Source: Euphorbia lathyris (Eukaryota > Streptophyta > Magnoliopsida > Malpighiales > Euphorbiaceae). From it: a stretch of DNA of 64,000 bases. A model generated the notes under the pieces. It had not been told where the DNA came from. It made no database searches and was given only the letters and a program-made list of their open reading frames with translations. The DNA lies in contig NC_088910.1 in NCBI RefSeq assembly GCF_963576675.1, positions 23,562,531 through 23,626,530 on the forward strand, read 5' to 3'. Made by a program: the position numbers and the translations under genes. This document shows, one piece after another, positions 59,333 to 64,000 of the stretch (the first letter of the stretch is position 1; each line of letters begins with the position of its first letter).

Positions 59333-61998
59333 AAAAGATTTACGTAAAATTCATAGGTTTTACGTAAAATTCTATTTTCACAAGGTTTGTGAATTTTTTT
59401 CTCCTAAAATAAAAAGGTTGCGTAAATTTAGTCAAACTATACGTAAATTATATTTAAAAATAAAAGATTTACGTAAAGTTCAAAAGTTTTACGTAAACCT
59501 CTAATTTTCACAAGGTTTGTAGATTTTTCATCCTAAAATAACAAGGTTACGTAAATTATGTCCAACTTTACGTAATTTATGTTAAAAATAAAAGATTTAC
59601 GTAAAATTCATAGGTTTTACGTAAAATATATTTTCACAAGGTTTGTGAATTTTTTTCTCCTAAAATAAAAATGTTACGTAAATTTAGTCAAACTATACGT
59701 AAATTATATCTAAAAATAAAAGATTTACGTAAAGTTTAAAAGTTTTACGTAAAACTCTAATTTTCACAAGGTTTGTGGATTTTTCTCATAAAGTAAAAGG
59801 GTTACGTAATAATTTAGTCAAACCTTACGTAAATTATGTCTAAAAATAAAAGACTTACATAAAATTCATAGATGTTACATAAAACTCTATTTTCACAAGG
59901 TTTGTGAAATTTTTTCTCCTAAAATAAATAGGTTACGTAAATTAATCAAACTATACGTAAATTATATCTAAAAATAAAAGATTTACGTAAAGTTCAAAGA
60001 TTTTACGTAAAACTCTAATTTTCACAAGGTTTGTGGATTTTTTCTCCTAAAATAACAAGGTTACGTAAATTATGTCCAACTTTACGTAATTTATGTCAAA
60101 AAATAAAAGATTTACGTAAAATTCATAGGTTTTACGTAAAATCTATTTTCACAAGTTTTGTGGATTTTTTTCTCCTAAAATAAAAATGTTACGTAAATTT
60201 AGTTAAACTATACGTAAATTATATTTAAAAATAAAAGATTTACGTAAAGTTCAACTGTTTTACGTAAAACTCTAATTTTAACAAGGTTTATTGATTTTTC
60301 TCCTAAAGTAAAAGGGTTACGTAAATTTAGTCAAACCTTACGTAAATTATGTCTAAAAATAAAAGATTTACGTAAAATTCATAGGTTTTACGTAAAACTC
60401 TATTTTCATAAGGTTTGTGAATTTTTTTCTCCTAAAATAAAAAGGTTATGTAAATTTAGTCAAACTATATGTAAATTATATTTAAAAATAAAAGATTTAT
60501 GTAAAGTTCAAAGGTTTTACGTAAAACTCTAATTTTAATAAGATTTGTGGATTTTCATCCTAAAATAACAAGGTTACGTAAATTATGTCCAACTTTACGT
60601 AATTTGTGTCAAAAAATAAAAGATTTACGTAAAATTCATAGGTTTTACGTAAAATCTATTTTCACAAGGTTTGTGAACTTTTTTCTCCTAAAATAAAAAG
60701 GTTACGTAAATTTAGTCAAACTATACGTAAATTATATCTAAAAATAAAAGATTTACGCAAAGTTCAAAAGTTTTACGTAAAACTCTAATTTTCACAAGGT
60801 TTGTGGATTTTTTTCATAAATTAAAAAGGTTACATAATAATTTAGTCAAACCTTACGTAAATTATGTCTAAAAATAAAAGACTTACGTAAAATCCATAAA
60901 TTTTACGTAAAAGTCTATTTTCACAAGGTTTGTGAATTTTTTTCTCCTAAAATAAATAGGTTACGTAAATTAGTCAAACTATACGTAAATTATATCTAAA
61001 AATAAAAGATTTAAGTAAAGTTCAAAGATTTTACATAAAACTCTAATTTTCACCAGGTTTGTGGATTTTTCTCATAAAGTAAAAGGGTTGCGTAATAATT
61101 TAGTCAAACCTTACGTAAATTATGTCTAAAAATAAAAGACTTACGTAAAATTCATAGATTTTATGCAAAACTCTATTTTCACAAGGTTTGTGAATTTTTT
61201 ATCCTAAAATAAATAGGTTATGTAAATTAGTCAAACTATACGTAAATTATATCTAAAAATAAAAGATTTACGTAAAGTTCAAAGATTTTACGTAAAACTC
61301 TAATTTTCACAAGGTTTGTGGATTTTTTCTCCTAAAATAACAAGGTTACGTAAATTATGTCCGACTTTACATAATTTATGTCAAAAAATAAAAGATTTAC
61401 CTAAAATACATAGGTTTTACGTAAAACTCTATTTTCACAAGGTTTGTGAATTTTTTTCTCCTAAAAAAAAGGTTACGCAAATTTAGTGAAACTCTACGTA
61501 AATTATATCTAAAAATAAAAGATTTATGTAAAGTTTAAAGGTTTTACGTAAGACCCTATTTTCAACAAAGTTTGTGGATTTTAACTCCTAAAATAACAAG
61601 GTTATGTAAATTTAAACCAATTTTACGTAAATTATGTCTAAAACTAAAATATTTACGGAACATTCCAATGTTTTACGTAAAACTCTATTTTTCATGAGGT
61701 TTATAAATTTTTCTCCCAAATAAGAAGGTTACGTAAATTTAGTCCAATTTTACGTGAATTATGTCTAAAAATAAAAGATTTAAAAATAGTTCAAATTTTA
61801 TGTAAAACTCTAATTTTCACATGGTTTATGAATTTTTCTCCAAAAATAACAAAATTACGTAAATTTACTCCAACTTTACGTAAATTATGTATAAAAATAA
61901 AAAGATTTACGTAAAGTTTAAAGGTTTTACGTAAAACGCTATTTTTCACAAGGTTTTTGGATTTTTTCTTATACAGTAACAAGATTACGTAAATTTGA
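59333..61998. repeat. 128-bp satellite, about 21 tandem copies, packed with ACGT palindromes
   Basis: The marker aaaagatt recurs at 59333, 59462, 59590, 59718, 59848, 59976, 60105, 60233, 60361, 60490, 60618, 60746, 60876, 61004, 61134, 61261, 61390, 61517, 61646, 61773 and 61900, a period of 127-130 bp. Each monomer holds four ACGT cores, mostly within tttACGTaaa. The cores are 20, 57, 21 and 30 bp apart in the monomer starting at 59590. Two monomer types alternate (aaaattcatagg with gtgaattttt; aaagttcaaa with gtggattttt), giving a 256-bp higher-order unit. The last copies are more diverged. CpG occurs almost only within the ACGT cores, and many decayed cores are ATGT or ACAT. Confidence 0.95.
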
Positions 61999-64000
61999 CT
62001 GCTAATGTTAAGGTAAAACTGCACAATTTTAGAAATTATGGATAAAATTACTCTGATGTGTAAACATTTATCTATCTTCTTTTGTATACTATTTATCTTT
62101 CCGACTCTATAATCATCACATCAGTGTTGAAGTAACAATGCTTTTTCCCTTCAATTTTAAAAACTCTCCAAAATTCTCTCTCCAAAATTCTTCTGTGAAA
62201 TATCTTTATGAATTTTACTTGACAATACTCTAATGCTGTTATAATTTTTGATCCAATTATTGAAATCTTTTTTAGCTTTTGAATGTCACTAGCAGTTATA
62301 ATAACATCAGAATCCAAGTTGATTACACATTTAACACATTGTCTAGAATTTCAGCCAAATAATAATTCAATGGGTTGTACAAAACTGGAGAAATTGAAAC
62401 CAAAATAAAATCATTCACAAGATTTTTGTCAAATATATAAACATTCAACTTCCATGAGAGGAATGTAGAATTTACGGTCATACCCAAATTGTTACTCTTG
62501 TTGAAAGTAATGAAATGGAAGAAGATGTGGTTGTGAGCAGATTGAATGCTTCGGAAGTGAATGGATAACAACAATTGTCCTCAAGTATATTCAGGATCAA
62601 GATATGAGTCATACCGATATGAACTAGAGAAAGATGATAGATGTAGACTCATATCACATGTTTTATAGAAAGAAGAGAAGGACATAAGGGAGAGCTGAAG
62701 TTAATACGGTTAATTTGTGCTTGATTGGTGATTTTTGAAAAGTTGGGGACCTTATTGATGATTTGAATAGAATGAGGGGTTAATTAAGTTTGGCCATATA
62801 GTTTAGAGGTCCAAATGGGCTTTATGCCTTTATTTAATTTGCAAAAAAACCTGTCAACATGATTTCACCCCAAATCTTATTTCAGTGTTTGAGAAATCGC
62901 AAACCTCTCATCGCTGGCTGTTCCTAGCACCAAGTTCGAACTTACTGAGAAATCGCAAACCTCAGACCAAGATCCCACTGCTGGTTCACTGCTGTCGTTC
63001 TCTTCACTATTGACCGAGGCAAACATAATCTAAGTCGATTTGGAGTTATGTAATTTTTTCTCCTCTCCATTTTGAGTGAATGAACTTTTCGATCACTTGT
63101 TGTATCATTAATCAAATTGACTTGACATGAATAATTTTGTTTCCATTCCTCTCATCAATTTGAGTTTAACTATTGAAGCTTGCAAGTTCTTCTTTTAAAT
63201 TGAGTTTAAATGTTGAAATTGATTTTATCTATTATTGAATGGTTCTTGACCTCATAATTGCAATCCAATGAAACAATGAGAAGTTGAAGCATTTCAATTT
63301 CAACTGAGAGATAGGATACTATTGAATGGGGCTGGTTAATCTTTTAAATGTGATTCGACAGAGAGATAGGTATGGACGGATCTACAGTGGGGCCCACTGT
63401 AATTTTAGGATTTTTTTCCCAGGTTATGTTTGACCCCATTTTTTAAGATCCAGAAGCTTTTTTCTTGCGGACGTCGAACACAGATGAGGGCGGAAGGTTG
63501 AAGATGAGATATTTAGTTTTTAATTAATTGCTTTTTTTAGAAAAAAAACTAAATGAAACGACGTTGTTTCCATAAGTATATAGAACGAAGTCGTTTCATT
63601 TAAAAAGAACAGAAACAAATAAAATAAATGAAGAGCTTGACAAGGGAAATAACTTACCTTGTTTCAATACCGAAGAAGAAACCTAAGGAAAATATCTTAA
63701 ATCAATCGAATTTCACATATTTACTAAAATAAAAGGAAATTAAGTAAACTATAGGTGATTAAAGATTTGGAGTTTAGTATTTCTCAGTTTGCAAATGCTC
63801 ATTTAATTTCACATCTCAGTTAAGGGCTATTTATGAGTTAAAGATTTGAAGTTTAGTACTTAGCTTAATTCCTTGATGGGGTAAGGAATTAAGCTAAATT
63901 CAAAAGAACCCAGATAATTAATTTAATCTTAAGTGATAGGGTAGAGCAATTAAAGAAATCATTTGAGCACAACACAACCAATTCGATTCAGAAAAGGGAG
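61999..64000. other. Gene-poor AT-rich region with small hairpins
   Basis: No supported gene. A 14-bp perfect hairpin lies at 63861-63874 / 63883-63896 (tagcttaattcctt). Inverted aaatgaaacgacgttgttt / gaacgaagtcgtttcattt lies at 63551-63569 / 63583-63601. A tgagaaatcgcaaacctc unit is repeated at about 62889 and 62949. A nearby gene beyond the window is possible. Confidence 0.5.

Noticed and set aside
59333..61998. CRISPR-like regular repeat array
   Set aside because: The repeats are contiguous 128-bp monomers with no unique spacers, and the DNA is plant nuclear. It is a satellite.
61791..62024. 77-codon ORF at the satellite edge
   Set aside because: Mostly translated satellite sequence.
62093..62574. 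Two minus-strand ORFs of 74 and 83 codons
   Set aside because: AT-rich, no domain, no supporting splice structure; within chance expectation for this composition.
63381..63399. Palindrome tacagtggggcccactgta as a regulatory site
   Set aside because: Short, single, and of a kind often found at transposon ends; nothing ties it to a gene here.

Overview
The window is nuclear DNA from a flowering plant, almost certainly a eudicot. It holds five intron-rich genes with GT/GC-AG introns and one intronless small gene, set in AT-rich DNA full of plant transposons: LINEs with RNase H domains, Ty1/copia, solo LTR, Mutator-type MITEs, a tRNA-derived SINE and an RTE-type LINE. The species cannot be named from the sequence alone. 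There is no bacterial-style operon, rRNA, tRNA gene or CRISPR array.

Layout. (1) 0.6-6.7 kb, minus strand: a 10-coding-exon gene for a C2H2 zinc-finger/coiled-coil protein of about 720 aa. (2) 7.3-15.8 kb: a decayed LINE (ORF1 with CCHC knuckle, endonuclease, reverse transcriptase, RNase H) split by a 2327-bp solo LTR with a perfect 5-bp target duplication. (3) 16.1-20 kb: two more LINE 3' ends, a Mutator-type MITE and a copia relic. (4) 21.2-27.5 kb, minus strand: a USP-like/coiled-coil/kinase/U-box protein whose kinase catalytic Asp is Asn. (5) 28-36 kb: a transposon-rich gap with a short LINE insertion, a cluster of Mutator-type elements with related GGGTWAA termini and 9-10 bp target duplications, one of them a Pack-MULE carrying a plastid sigma-factor gene fragment, and a broken plant-mobile-domain element with AT-rich tandem repeats. 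(6) 36.6-45.4 kb, plus strand: a coiled-coil gene resembling Arabidopsis At3g49055, whose 5.9-kb first intron carries a young, nearly complete copia element in antisense orientation. (7) 46.6 kb: a 62-aa CHCH-like cysteine protein gene. (8) 47.9-51.1 kb, minus strand: a prolyl 4-hydroxylase with a C-terminal ShK domain and an altered iron-binding motif. (9) 52.3-57.6 kb, minus strand: a class-3 (diacylglycerol-lipase-like) lipase, with an RTE LINE tail and a SINE in its introns. (10) 59.3-62.0 kb: about 21 tandem copies of a 128-bp satellite in which nearly every CpG lies in an ACGT palindrome, arranged in pairs 20-21 bp apart; no gene was found from there to the end.

The genes are unrelated housekeeping or signalling genes and do not form a pathway. 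The most unusual content is non-genic: the ACGT-palindrome satellite, the sigma-factor Pack-MULE, and an interleaved inverted-repeat structure in an intron of the first gene. Exon boundaries were derived by hand from splice dinucleotides, reading frame and family resemblance; no database search was run.
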